Assembly: GCA_036560485.1 (NCBI GenBank)
Contig: DATBRC010000074.1
Location: forward strand, 1 to 21,224
DNA length: 21,224 nucleotides
From: DATBRC01 sp036560485
GTDB taxonomy: Bacteria > Pseudomonadota > Gammaproteobacteria > Burkholderiales > Burkholderiaceae_D
Reading direction: 5' to 3'
Below are positions 1-7,432 of the stretch, one piece after another. The notes under the pieces were generated by a model. It saw only the letters and a program-made list of their open reading frames with translations. It did not search any database and was not told the DNA's origin. Numbering within the stretch: the first letter of the stretch is position 1; each line of letters begins with the position of its first letter. A program made the position numbers and the translations under genes.

Positions 1-219
1 GATGTTCGGGCAACTGGCTTCTTCACACACCGTCACCAATTTATTGGCACGCAGAATATCCTTGATTTCATAAAAGCGCGTCGACGGCGACCCAGCCTTG
101 ACGCGGATCCAGTCCGGTTTGGGCAGCCGTTCGGCCGGCACGATCTTGATCGGGATGCGCGCCGTCTTGCCGGCGCCTTTTTGCTTGTCGGTGGGGTTGT
201 AGGTGGGATCAGAAGCCAT
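1..219 (-). CDS. lipA: Lipoyl synthase, N-terminal part (cut by window edge)
   Basis: The reverse strand encodes the first 73 residues of lipoyl synthase, the radical-SAM enzyme that inserts two sulfurs into protein-bound octanoyl groups to make lipoyl cofactor. Visible are the family's RxPxK-type N-terminal segment, WIRVKAG, and Cys65 and Cys70 in VCEEASCPNI. These are the first two cysteines of the CX4CX5C motif that holds the auxiliary [4Fe-4S] cluster; the radical-SAM motif lies beyond the edge. The start is the ATG at 219-217. It lies 62 bases downstream of the lipB stop in the same direction, so the two steps of lipoate synthesis are probably co-transcribed. Identity is secure from the motif and from the lipB neighbour; only the truncation by the window limits it. 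Confidence 0.95.
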   Translation of the reverse strand, partial: MASDPTYNPTDKQKGAGKTARIPIKIVPAERLPKPDWIRVKAGSPSTRFYEIKDILRANKLVTVCEEASCPNI

Positions 220-281
220 AATTTTGAATCGCGAAGAAGACAGGATGCACAGCAATATCATTGTGTACAACTTGGCTGACG

Positions 282-926
282 CTATCCTTTCAGTCGCTCG
301 ATTAAATTGTTAGCAAGCGCTAACTGTACGTCTTGCAAAGCCATATCAGCGCCAAGCGTTTTCATGTCGACGGTGGCCAGCCCCTCATAACCACAAGGAT
401 TAATCCAGGAGAATGGGGTCAAATCCATCGCGACGTTAAGCGAAACGCCATGGTAAGTACAACCGTTGCCGCGTATCTTCAAGCCTAGTGCGGCGATTTT
501 TGCGCCTTGCCATACGCCATCCGACACATAAATACCGGGCGCGCCAAGCTTGCGCTCGCTTGCCAGATTATACGCGGTCAGCGTATCGATCACAGCCTGC
601 TCAATATTGTTGACGAACTCACGCGCGAAAAACCGTTCGCCACGACGCAAATCCATTAACAGATAAATCACCACTTGACCCGGGCCGTGATACGTCACTT
701 CACCGCCACGATCAGTTTGTACAACGGGGATGTCCTGCGGTTTCAGCACATGGGAAACATCGGCGCCCAAGCCGAGCGTGAATACCGGCGGATGCTCGAC
801 AATCCAGATTTCATCCGGCGTATCGGTTGTACGCGCGTCGGTGAAAGCACGCATCGCGTCGAAGGTGGGCACGTACTCGACATGACCAAGTACGCGCAAA
901 ATAGGTGAAGAGGTTGCGGAATGCAT
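282..926 (-). CDS. lipB: Octanoyl-[ACP]:protein N-octanoyltransferase
   Basis: This 214-residue protein transfers octanoate from acyl carrier protein to the lipoyl domains of 2-oxoacid dehydrogenases and the glycine cleavage H protein, in the cytoplasm. The family motif RGGEVTYHGPGQ is at residues 73-84, the catalytic lysine is in GAKIAALGLKI (Lys143), and the catalytic cysteine is in NPCGYEG (Cys178). Length is normal for LipB. It sits between ybeD (34 bases upstream) and lipA (62 bases downstream), the usual proteobacterial order. No strong ribosome binding site is seen before the ATG, so the exact start is the least certain part; the alignment from LRVLGHVEY onward looks complete. Confidence 0.97.
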   Translation of the reverse strand: MHSATSSPILRVLGHVEYVPTFDAMRAFTDARTTDTPDEIWIVEHPPVFTLGLGADVSHVLKPQDIPVVQTDRGGEVTYHGPGQVVIYLLMDLRRGERFFAREFVNNIEQAVIDTLTAYNLASERKLGAPGIYVSDGVWQGAKIAALGLKIRGNGCTYHGVSLNVAMDLTPFSWINPCGYEGLATVDMKTLGADMALQDVQLALANNLIERLKG

Positions 927-960
927 AAAGTGGAATGGATTCCGCGATCGAGGCAGTCTG

Positions 961-1236
961 TTATAAAACCACTTTAACCATCGGGTGCGAGCTCAGTGCA
1001 CGATACAAATTATCGAGCTGTTCGCGGCTGACGGCGGTCACCATCACCGTCAGAGCAAGATACTTGCCTTGCGATGAAGGGCGCATTTCCATTTTTCCCG
1101 CATGAAAAGTCGGATCATGCTGGATGACGACTTCGACTATCGTTTGTGCGAAGTCGTCCTGCATCGCCCCCATGACCTTGATGGGAAACTCGCTCGGGTA
1201 TTCGATCAGGCTATCAATATCAGTTGGCAACGGCAT
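961..1236 (-). CDS. ybeD: DUF493 / YbeD family protein
   Basis: A 91-residue cytoplasmic protein of the DUF493 (YbeD, HP0495-like) family, a small ferredoxin-like alpha/beta fold whose biochemical role is not settled. Family features are the opening LIEYPSEFPIKVMG, the central SSQGKYLALTV strand and the C-terminal LYRALSSHPMVKVVL. Its ATG lies four bases after the dacA stop codon, so translation is probably coupled to dacA. It is followed by lipB, the position this family commonly holds between dacA and lipB. This conserved place has led to suggestions of a regulatory link to lipoate or cell-wall metabolism, but nothing in the sequence proves that. Confidence 0.92.
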   Translation of the reverse strand: MPLPTDIDSLIEYPSEFPIKVMGAMQDDFAQTIVEVVIQHDPTFHAGKMEMRPSSQGKYLALTVMVTAVSREQLDNLYRALSSHPMVKVVL

Positions 1237-1240
1237 GACA

Positions 1241-2386
1241 TCACTTCATCCATAAACGCACGGAATCCCAGGCGCGGCCAAAAAAAGTCGCTTGATTAAC
1301 CTGTTCCAGCGCAACGAGCGGTAACGCAACAAGGAGATTCCCATCCACCATCATCTTCAATGTTCCGACTCTACTGTTTTCATCAATCGGAGCAATCAGC
1401 GGATCCTTGCGTTCCAGCACCGGCTGCATTTTCCCGGCAAAACCTTTTGGCACAGTCACATACAAATCGTGTGTAAAGCCAAGCTTGACTTGATTGCGTG
1501 ACCCTTTCCATACTTCAGGAGTCGCAACCGCCTGCCCTTTCGCATAGAGTTTTACCGTATCGAAGTTCTGGAAACCCCAGTTCAACAACTTCTGGCTTTC
1601 TTGCGCCCGCAATTGATCTGATGTGGCGCCGATCAGCACGGAAATCAAGCGACGTTCGCCAGTTGCACTCGGTCGTTTCGCCGATGACACCAAACAAAAT
1701 CCTGCCGCTTCAGTATGTCCTGTTTTCATGCCGTCCACCGTGGGGTCAGACCACAGCAGACGATTGCGATTGGGCTGCGTGATCTTGTTATAAGTAAAAC
1801 TCTTGGTGGAATAGATTTTGTAGAATTCCGGGAAATCGTTGATCAAGTTTTCCGCCAGCACCGCCAAGTCTTGCGCAGTCGAATAATTGTCCGGACTTGG
1901 CAAGCCGTGCGAATTACTGAAATGCGTCGACTTCAGGCCCATGCGTTCAGCATCACGGTTCATCACCGTGACGAACGCATCTTCGGTACCGGACACCGCC
2001 TCGGCCAAGGCAACTGCAGCGTCGTTGCCGGATTGGACAATCAGCCCGTACAGCAAATCATTGACCTTGACTGGTGTCGCAGGGTCAATAAACATTTTGG
2101 AACTGCTTGGGTCGACTTTCCATGCACGCACCGACACATTGACGACCTGATTCAGATCCAGTCTCTTGTCTCTGATCGCCTCAAATGCAACATATGCAGT
2201 CATGATCTTGGTCAATGACGCAGGCTCAATCCGCATCGCCGGTTCCTGCGATGCAAGCACCTGATTACTGGTCGCATCCAGCAATACCCATGACTTGGCA
2301 GCGAGCGTTGGCGATGGAAGAACTTGCGCTTGAGAAATGGAAAGCGTGAAAACAGTTGCGGCAATTGCCACGAATAATTTTTTCAT
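1241..2386 (-). CDS. dacA: D-alanyl-D-alanine carboxypeptidase (PBP5/6 type, serine peptidase S11)
   Basis: This penicillin-binding protein trims the terminal D-alanine from peptidoglycan pentapeptides at the periplasmic face of the inner membrane. I start it at the ATG at 2386-2384, giving 381 residues, because this exposes a clean signal peptide (MKKLFVAIAATVFTLSISQA, cleavage after Ala20). The longer reading frame would add 57 residues without signal character. All three penicillin-binding motifs are present: SLTK (57-60, nucleophile Ser57), SGN (119-121) and KTG (221-223). The C-terminal beta-domain ends in FFGRAWDSVRLWMK, which fits the amphipathic membrane anchor of the family. A TATAAT box upstream suggests its own promoter; ybeD follows after four bases. 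Confidence 0.95.
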   Translation of the reverse strand: MKKLFVAIAATVFTLSISQAQVLPSPTLAAKSWVLLDATSNQVLASQEPAMRIEPASLTKIMTAYVAFEAIRDKRLDLNQVVNVSVRAWKVDPSSSKMFIDPATPVKVNDLLYGLIVQSGNDAAVALAEAVSGTEDAFVTVMNRDAERMGLKSTHFSNSHGLPSPDNYSTAQDLAVLAENLINDFPEFYKIYSTKSFTYNKITQPNRNRLLWSDPTVDGMKTGHTEAAGFCLVSSAKRPSATGERRLISVLIGATSDQLRAQESQKLLNWGFQNFDTVKLYAKGQAVATPEVWKGSRNQVKLGFTHDLYVTVPKGFAGKMQPVLERKDPLIAPIDENSRVGTLKMMVDGNLLVALPLVALEQVNQATFFGRAWDSVRLWMK

Positions 2387-2471
2387 TGTTTGTCGAATAT
2401 GAAGCTTGGTTAATAAATAAATCGCGAAGTCCCGCATCAACGGGATAGGCAAGAAAATCAACTTAGCCGGA

Positions 2472-2477
2472 ATTATA
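2472..2477 (-). promoter_or_regulatory. Candidate -10 box for dacA
   Basis: A perfect TATAAT on the minus strand lies in the 103-base gap between the hydrolase stop and the dacA start, about 85 bases before the dacA ATG. No good -35 hexamer is seen 16-18 bases upstream, so it is a partial match only. A 5-bp stem (TCCCG/CGGGA) lies in the presumed leader near 2425-2440. Confidence 0.35.
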
Positions 2478-2489
2478 GTCCTGTGATTC

Positions 2490-3122
2490 TCAATGCCACA
2501 TTTCGACCACGAAATTTTTGATATGTTGCAACTTGCGATGAAAAAAATGATCGGCACCTGGAATCACGATCACCGGCAGATCTTGCGGACGCGCCCAATC
2601 AAAAACATCGGTCAGCGGAATCGTTTCGTCCAGTTCGCCATGGATCAGAATGGTATTGGCCGGCACCGTCGGCATTGCCCATTTTCCGGCTGCACTGCCA
2701 ACGAGTACCAGGCGTTCAGCCGGCGTGCCTTGTGCAATAAGGCGTTGTTGCAACAATGATTGCACAAAGGTGCCGAAAGAAAAACCTGCCAACGCAACCG
2801 GCAACGACGGATATTGCTGCTGCATGTATTGCAACAAGAGCGCCATGTCATCGGTCTCGCCATGACCTTCATCATGTGTGCCGGCTGATTTGCCCACACC
2901 GCGAAAATTCATCCGCACAGTGACATAACCCAATGCGACAAAGGCGCGCGCCAGCGTATGCACGACCTTGTTGTCCATCGTGCCGCCGAACAGTGGATGC
3001 GGATGTGCGATCAATGCAATGCCGCGCGGGCTGACGAATTGTTCTGCATTCGGTAGATCGAGCGCGCATTCAAGTTGCCCTGCTGCGCCGGTGAGGAAGA
3101 ATGGTTGGGTGTGAGCGTTCAT
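2490..3122 (-). CDS. Alpha/beta hydrolase (COG2945-like)
   Basis: A 210-residue alpha/beta-hydrolase-fold protein without a signal peptide, so cytoplasmic. The family signature HPHPLFGGTMDNKVV is at residues 40-54, the nucleophile elbow GFSFG at 113-117 (Ser115), a likely acid in HGELDE (Asp165) and the catalytic histidine in ADHFFHRKL (His192), giving a complete triad. Relatives are usually annotated as dienelactone-hydrolase-like or COG2945 hydrolases; the substrate is unknown. It starts nine bases after the stop of the upstream ferredoxin gene, which suggests an operon. Its 3' end is about 100 bases before dacA, separated by a possible dacA promoter. Confidence 0.85.
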   Translation of the reverse strand: MNAHTQPFFLTGAAGQLECALDLPNAEQFVSPRGIALIAHPHPLFGGTMDNKVVHTLARAFVALGYVTVRMNFRGVGKSAGTHDEGHGETDDMALLLQYMQQQYPSLPVALAGFSFGTFVQSLLQQRLIAQGTPAERLVLVGSAAGKWAMPTVPANTILIHGELDETIPLTDVFDWARPQDLPVIVIPGADHFFHRKLQHIKNFVVEMWH

Positions 3123-3131
3123 GTCGAGACG

Positions 3132-3449
3132 TTATATTTTCAAACGCTCAACGACTTTCCCGCCGATCAAATGCTCGTCGATGATTTCATCGATGTCATG
3201 TGTATCGACATAGGTGTACCAGGTGCCTTGCGGATAGACCACAACGACCGGACCTTCTTCACAACGATCGAGGCAACCCGCCTTGTTGATACGGATCTTG
3301 CCCGGCCCGCTCAAATCCAGCTCCTTGATGCGCTGCTTTGCATGCTCTTGCGCATCCTGTGCGCCTTTTTTGAAGCAGCAAGGACGTCCAGTGTCACGTT
3401 GGTTCATGCAAAAGAAAACGTGCTGTTCGTAATAAGGTTTGTCGCTCAT
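3132..3449 (-). CDS. Thioredoxin-like [2Fe-2S] ferredoxin
   Basis: A 105-residue electron-transfer protein of the thioredoxin-fold [2Fe-2S] ferredoxin family (Shethna-type, as in Aquifex Fd4). Four cluster ligands can be assigned: Cys14 in HVFFCMNQR, Cys24 or Cys25 in GRPCC, and Cys59 and Cys63 in GCLDRCEEGP. The adjacent double cysteine leaves one extra. I start at MSDKPYYEQH (ATG at 3449-3447), the usual N-terminus of betaproteobacterial relatives. A further in-frame ATG pair at 3500 would add 17 low-complexity residues. The hydrolase follows after nine bases, and such ferredoxins are often found beside it. The redox partner is not visible here. Confidence 0.88.
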   Translation of the reverse strand: MSDKPYYEQHVFFCMNQRDTGRPCCFKKGAQDAQEHAKQRIKELDLSGPGKIRINKAGCLDRCEEGPVVVVYPQGTWYTYVDTHDIDEIIDEHLIGGKVVERLKI

Positions 3450-3512
3450 ATCGGATATTGTCTGCGTCGCTGAACTTGAATTCAGCATGGAATCCATCAT
3501 GATACACCGCGC

Positions 3513-4640
3513 TCAATTTTCTTTCTGACGGTGTACAGAATGCAGCAGGAACCACAATGCGAAAAACGGCCAGAATAACGACAGGAATTGTGCCGCACCA
3601 TTGAAATTCAAGAACTTCCCCTGTACCCATGTTTGCAATGTCACTACAAAATAGGGATTGGCCGGAACAATATTGACGACCAACAAGCTAATGACCAACA
3701 TGACAGCGGCAATGCGTCTTTGTGCAACCGGCGGCGCAAAAGCCAAACCGAATACCATCGCCGTGCCGAATAAAAGACCACCCTGCGCACCCGGCGTCAG
3801 CCATGCAAATGCATTTTCAGGCGCGAAGAACAAGGCACTCGCCATTGCCTTGACTGCCAGCGCAGATATCATTAACAGCGTTGCCAGCAATGCGGTTGGT
3901 GCATTTTTCCGCAACAAACATAACAATGTGAGCAATGCGCCGGTTAATCCGCAGGCAGTCATGATTGCTTCCGACAGCCAATATTGCTCAGGACTCAGTT
4001 CCACACCCTGCCTTAATATCGCACCTAAATCAATCGACGTCGCGTACCAGTCTGATAACCAACTCGACAGTATCGGTATCAGTTGCCCATGTCCGAACAA
4101 ATATCCTTGCGGGTAGATTTGCGCCAACGGCCATAATCCAATCACGACAAAACCGCGACCTGCTTCCCGTAAAAACCAGCGCCGCCGATATTGGAGAAAA
4201 CGACTTCTTTCGAGAAGTTTTGGCGTCAACATGGCAGCGATGATTGCGCCGGCAATGGCACCGCCGATATTGGTGAGAAAGTCCAGATTGGACGACACGC
4301 GCGTCGGCAAAAAAGTTTGCACTGCTTCCATCGTCCCTGATAACAACACACTGCATACCGCCGCAAGCGCGACCGCATAAACACCACGCACAGCAGGATA
4401 AAGTGCAAACACGACAAAGATACCAAAAGGTGCATAACCAATAATATTGGTCACCACGTCGAACACCGTCCAGTAATGCGGCAAAGGTGCAAACAGATAG
4501 GCAAAAGGTGATAAGCCATTGCTATGCCAGCCAACAAACGGATACCAGCTCGCATAAATGATGAGCAACAAATACATCACCAGACCGACGCGCGCAAACG
4601 TCGAAGCCTGAATCGGACGATGGTGATGATGCGTTGTCAT
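3513..4640 (-). CDS. VanZ-like polytopic membrane protein
   Basis: A 375-residue inner-membrane protein. Residues about 15-135 match the VanZ-like domain: a first helix ending in YASWYPF, then DVVTNIIGYAPFGIFVV, a helix with SGTMEAVQTFLPTRVSSNLD and a glycine/alanine-rich helix. VanZ domains are membrane proteins linked to glycopeptide resistance in Gram-positives and are widespread with unknown function in proteobacteria. The C-terminal half adds roughly five more hydrophobic segments with no domain I recognise. The N-terminus contains four consecutive histidines (MTTHHHHRPIQ). It lies upstream of the ferredoxin gene (63-base gap to its chosen start) and is divergent from birA across the palindromic element. 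Function is not inferable from the sequence. Confidence 0.82.
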   Translation of the reverse strand: MTTHHHHRPIQASTFARVGLVMYLLLIIYASWYPFVGWHSNGLSPFAYLFAPLPHYWTVFDVVTNIIGYAPFGIFVVFALYPAVRGVYAVALAAVCSVLLSGTMEAVQTFLPTRVSSNLDFLTNIGGAIAGAIIAAMLTPKLLERSRFLQYRRRWFLREAGRGFVVIGLWPLAQIYPQGYLFGHGQLIPILSSWLSDWYATSIDLGAILRQGVELSPEQYWLSEAIMTACGLTGALLTLLCLLRKNAPTALLATLLMISALAVKAMASALFFAPENAFAWLTPGAQGGLLFGTAMVFGLAFAPPVAQRRIAAVMLVISLLVVNIVPANPYFVVTLQTWVQGKFLNFNGAAQFLSLFWPFFALWFLLHSVHRQKEN

Positions 4641-4746
4641 TGCTTGTGTTGTGTAGTTGTGTCATGAAGCTGCGTATGCGTTCAGTTTAAGGGAGAATGG
4701 CAGGCACGTCACCTTAGGGCGTGTCGTCCCTTAATTTGGGAGATGC

Positions 4747-4862
4747 GTTCATGCCAAAGCGTGAGGTGGCAAGGCGTGTGGCGACGCAAAGGGGAACAAG
4801 CACTGCTTGTTCACTCCCTTTGCTAGCCATGCAAAGCCGCCAGCGCACGCTTTGGCATGAAC
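4747..4862. repeat. Inner arm 1 of the nested element
   Basis: A perfect 17-base inverted repeat, 4747-4763 (GTTCATGCCAAAGCGTG) against 4846-4862. Inside it lies a second hairpin, 4786-4823: GCAAAGGG/CCCTTTGC plus GAACAAGCA/TGCTTGTTC with a one-base loop at 4803 and a three-base bulge at 4813-4815. Confidence 0.85.
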
Positions 4863-4870
4863 CCGGAGGG

Positions 4871-4968
4871 AACCAGTCGTATGCGCCGCATGCCGTTGTT
4901 GCAGCTCCTTGCCATAGCACCGCTATGTCGCGTCGCTGCGCCTAGGCCTGCAACGCATACGACTGGTT
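4871..4968. repeat. Inner arm 2 of the nested element
   Basis: A perfect 15-base inverted repeat, 4871-4885 (AACCAGTCGTATGCG) against 4954-4968. It encloses GTTGCAG/CTGCAAC (4898-4904 with 4948-4954) and a tight hairpin CATAGC-ACC-GCTATG at 4913-4927. Confidence 0.85.
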
Positions 4969-5025
4969 CGCACTCCCAAATTAAGGGACGACACGCCCCA
5001 ACCAATTTTATTGACAACACTGCCA

Positions 5026-5054
5026 TTCCAGCACATCACTCATCCCGCTACAAT
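5026..5054 (+). promoter_or_regulatory. Candidate birA promoter
   Basis: TACAAT at 5049-5054 is a good -10 box, paired with a weak -35 (TTCCAG, 5026-5031) at 17-base spacing. Transcription would then begin within a base or two of the birA ATG at 5062, leaving almost no leader. A perfect TTGACA at 5011-5016 is 32 bases from this -10, too far to act with it. Confidence 0.3.
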
Positions 5055-5061
5055 GCACAAT

Positions 5062-5847
5062 ATGAACCCAACCTTATCTGCTGAAACTATTGCCACGCTC
5101 TGCCGCCCGGCTGCGCAATCTGTCCACATCCAGGTGGTTACCGAAACCGGCTCGACCAACGCCGACCTGCTCGCACAGATTGACTCCTTGTCTGGTGCCA
5201 CTTTGCTGATCGCAGAAAAGCAAACCGCCGGGCGTGGGCGCGCCGGACGAGTGTGGCATTCGGCGCCGAATGCGACGTTGACTTTTTCTATTGCGTGGAA
5301 ATTCAACCGGCCCGTCCAGGAAATGGTTGGACTGCCTTTGGCAATCGGCGTCGCACTAGTGCATGCGCTGGACGGATTCGATGTAACGACGCAATTGAAA
5401 TGGCCAAACGATTTGCTCAGAGATGGCAAAAAGCTCGGTGGCACATTGATTGAAACAGCGGTCGACAAACACGGCAACGGCATGTGGGCTGTGATCGGCA
5501 TCGGCTTGAATTTGGTGATGCCTGCCTATTTGGCAGCACAGATTGACCGCCCCGTCACTGATGCGCCGGAATTGGCAAAACAGGATCGAAACGCGTTGAT
5601 GGCAGCATTGTTGAGCAGCTTGTCGGAAACGTTGATCGTATTTGAGGAACAGGGCTTTAAAGCTTTCATGAAGCGGTGGAATGCATTGCATGCTTACGCC
5701 GGTGAATCGGTGGTCATTCAAGATCGCGATCGCGTTTTATATAATGGCATCGCGGTCGGCGCCGATGCAAGCGGTTGTTTGTTGCTTGATACTGCAAGCG
5801 GGCGAGTCGCCGTGATGGCGGGTGATGTCTCGCTACGTAAAGGATAA
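5062..5847 (+). CDS. birA: Biotin--[acetyl-CoA-carboxylase] ligase (no DNA-binding domain)
   Basis: This cytoplasmic enzyme makes biotinyl-AMP and attaches biotin to the biotin carboxyl carrier protein of acetyl-CoA carboxylase. From the ATG at 5062 it has 261 residues. Motifs are ETGSTNADL (28-36), GRGRAGR (57-63, biotinyl-AMP loop), KWPND (113-117) and the catalytic lysine of KKLGGTLIE (Lys124), with GIGLN following. The C-terminal SH3-like cap is GESVVIQDRDRVLYNGIAVG to AGDVSLRKG. The N-terminal helix-turn-helix of E. coli BirA is missing, so it is probably not the bio operon repressor. Alternative starts are ATG 5053 and TTG 5011; no ribosome binding site decides between them. coaX follows after ten bases. 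Confidence 0.95.
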   Translation: MNPTLSAETIATLCRPAAQSVHIQVVTETGSTNADLLAQIDSLSGATLLIAEKQTAGRGRAGRVWHSAPNATLTFSIAWKFNRPVQEMVGLPLAIGVALVHALDGFDVTTQLKWPNDLLRDGKKLGGTLIETAVDKHGNGMWAVIGIGLNLVMPAYLAAQIDRPVTDAPELAKQDRNALMAALLSSLSETLIVFEEQGFKAFMKRWNALHAYAGESVVIQDRDRVLYNGIAVGADASGCLLLDTASGRVAVMAGDVSLRKG

Positions 5848-5857
5848 GGGATAAGCA

Positions 5858-6631
5858 ATGTTGCTCCTGGTCGATGCTGGCAATACGCGAATCAAATGGG
5901 CGATGCTGGAAACAGCCAGCCTGGATGCTGCTGCGCTGGGGCATTGGTCCGCGTACGGCACCGCGCGGCGGGAGGATTTGAACAAGCTTGGCGATATCTG
6001 GCATGACGCGCACATAGCGCGGGTGCTTATTTCCAATGTGGCAGGGCAGGCCATGCATGATGGATTGGAGAAAATGCTGCTGCATGCGCATGGGCTCAAA
6101 CCTGTGCCGCTGGTATGGTTTCAATCTGTCCCCGAACTGGGCGGCATTCAAAATGATTATCGCAATCCTGCACAACTTGGCTGTGATCGCTTTGCTGCTG
6201 CCATCGGTGTGCATGCGCTATTTCCCAAGCAGACATTGCTGGTCGCGACCTGCGGCACCGCCACTACACTGGATGCGATCACGGCCGAAGGCCATTTCAT
6301 CGGCGGCATGATTTTGCCCGGATTGGAATTGATGGCGTCTTCGCTGGCACGCAATACCGCGCAGCTGCCACACGCAACGCAGCAGAATGTGACCTTGTGG
6401 CCTTTTGCCGACAACACTGATGACGCCATCGTAAGCGGCTGCCTGTCAGCACAAGTTGGCGCAATTGAACGCGCGATGGCTGCTCTGTCGGTAGAGCACA
6501 GTGCGGTGAAATGCATTTTATCCGGCGGCGCTGCCAGTGCCATCTCACCGCACCTTACCGTTGCGCATCAGATGGTGGATAATCTGGTGCTAGCCGGTTT
6601 GCAAGTCGTGGCTACCCAATCCAGAGGCTGA
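5858..6631 (+). CDS. coaX: Type III pantothenate kinase
   Basis: CoaX phosphorylates pantothenate using ATP, the first step of coenzyme A synthesis, in the cytoplasm. The 257-residue protein shows the ASKHA-fold motifs: LLLVDAGNTRIKWAM (phosphate-1, Asp6), GCDRFAAAIG (108-117, with the catalytic aspartate Asp110), CGTATTLDAI (132-141, phosphate-2) and FIGGMILPGL (147-156). It begins ten bases after birA with an AAGGGATAAG ribosome binding site overlapping the birA end, so the two are co-translated. In some betaproteobacteria birA and coaX are fused; here they are separate. A SPOR-domain gene follows after ten bases. Confidence 0.95.
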   Translation: MLLLVDAGNTRIKWAMLETASLDAAALGHWSAYGTARREDLNKLGDIWHDAHIARVLISNVAGQAMHDGLEKMLLHAHGLKPVPLVWFQSVPELGGIQNDYRNPAQLGCDRFAAAIGVHALFPKQTLLVATCGTATTLDAITAEGHFIGGMILPGLELMASSLARNTAQLPHATQQNVTLWPFADNTDDAIVSGCLSAQVGAIERAMAALSVEHSAVKCILSGGAASAISPHLTVAHQMVDNLVLAGLQVVATQSRG

Positions 6632-6641
6632 TAACAAAAAC

Positions 6642-7382
6642 ATGCTGAAATTTTTCTTTGTCTGCTTGCTGCTTGCCAATGGCGCGTTGTTCGCTTATCA
6701 GCGCGGCTATCTCGACACGCTGATTCCCGATGGTCGCGAACCATCGCGCGTGTCGCGCCAGCTGAATGCCGACAAAATCAAGCTGATTACAGCCAGCGAG
6801 GCTGCCGCCGCATTGGCAGCACCTCCCGCCTCCGCGTCAACGTCCGCATCTACCATCAGCAATGCACCTGCTTCTGCCATCGATCCTGTCGTTGATGCAG
6901 AAAAAAAACCTGCCGCAGTTGCTGTAATTGCTTGCACCGAAATCGGCAACTTCATTGATGCCGATGCCCTCAAGTTTGAAAATCAATTGGCAAGCTTGGC
7001 ACTCGGCGATCGTTTATCGCGTCGCAAAATTGAAGAAATCAGCAGCCGCATCGTCGCGATTCCATCGCAAGGCAGCAAGGAAGGTGCTGATAAAAAAGCG
7101 AATGAATTACGCCGGTTTGGCATCACCGACTTCTTCATCATCAAAGACCCGGGCAATTTGCAATGGGGGATTTCTCTGGGCGTCTACAAAACGCAGGATG
7201 CCGCACAAAACAGATTGGTCGACCTGGTTAAAAAAGGCGTACATAGCGCACGCATCTCACCGTACAGCACATCGTCTACCAAGGTGGCGTTTCAATTGCG
7301 TAATCTGGATATAACGACAAAAGAAGCGCTCGACAAAATCAGGGGCGGTTTTCCGCAACAGGAAATGCATGCTTGCATCTAG
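6642..7382 (+). CDS. SPOR-domain membrane-anchored protein
   Basis: A 246-residue protein with an N-terminal hydrophobic segment (residues 1-20, KFFFVCLLLANGALFAY) that anchors it in the inner membrane or acts as a signal sequence. A linker rich in alanine, serine and proline follows (about 55-90), then a periplasmic C-terminal region. Residues about 145-225 look like a SPOR domain: KANELRRFGITDFFII, then WGISLGVYKTQDAAQNRLVDL and VKKGVHSARI. SPOR domains bind denuded septal peptidoglycan glycans. It ends the birA-coaX group, ten bases after coaX, and converges on the anti-sigma gene with a 50-base gap. It is not one of the named E. coli SPOR proteins; a role in division or envelope upkeep is inference. 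Confidence 0.8.
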   Translation: MLKFFFVCLLLANGALFAYQRGYLDTLIPDGREPSRVSRQLNADKIKLITASEAAAALAAPPASASTSASTISNAPASAIDPVVDAEKKPAAVAVIACTEIGNFIDADALKFENQLASLALGDRLSRRKIEEISSRIVAIPSQGSKEGADKKANELRRFGITDFFIIKDPGNLQWGISLGVYKTQDAAQNRLVDLVKKGVHSARISPYSTSSTKVAFQLRNLDITTKEALDKIRGGFPQQEMHACI

Positions 7383-7432
7383 CTGGATGGATGTTCATTT
7401 TTTAACAGGCAATACGCTCCGCAAGCGCAAAC

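Larger units (their letters stand above)
4717..4998. repeat. 282-base nested inverted-repeat element (T-shaped, MITE-like)
   Basis: The gap between the VanZ-like gene and birA (4641-5061) has no convincing gene and is mostly filled by this element. A perfect 26-base inverted repeat bounds it: 4717-4742 (begins GGGCGTGTCGTCCC) against 4973-4998 (ends GGGACGACACGCCC). It encloses two further long palindromes side by side, so a single strand could fold into a three-way, T-shaped structure. Short open frames inside it exist on both strands but are by-products of the symmetry. No target-site duplication is visible in the flanks (CACCTTA left, CAACCAA right). It may be a non-autonomous transposable element, a multi-copy intergenic repeat, or a structured RNA or replication-related site. 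Confidence 0.85.

Noticed and set aside
1715..2218. A 167-codon plus-strand frame opposite dacA
   Set aside because: It is a shadow of dacA, whose SxxK, SxN and KTG motifs are intact on the other strand.
2387..2557. 57-residue N-terminal extension of dacA
   Set aside because: It overlaps the hydrolase gene end and would bury a good signal peptide inside the protein.
4714..4945. Short open frames on both strands inside the nested repeat
   Set aside because: They arise from the palindromic structure, lack ribosome binding sites and domains, and mirror each other across strands.
5011..5016. TTGACA as the birA -35 box
   Set aside because: The nearest good -10 (TACAAT at 5049) is 32 bases away, and no -10 exists at 16-18 bases spacing.
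5714..6214. A 166-codon minus-strand frame across the birA-coaX junction
   Set aside because: It spans two real genes on the other strand and has no recognisable domain.
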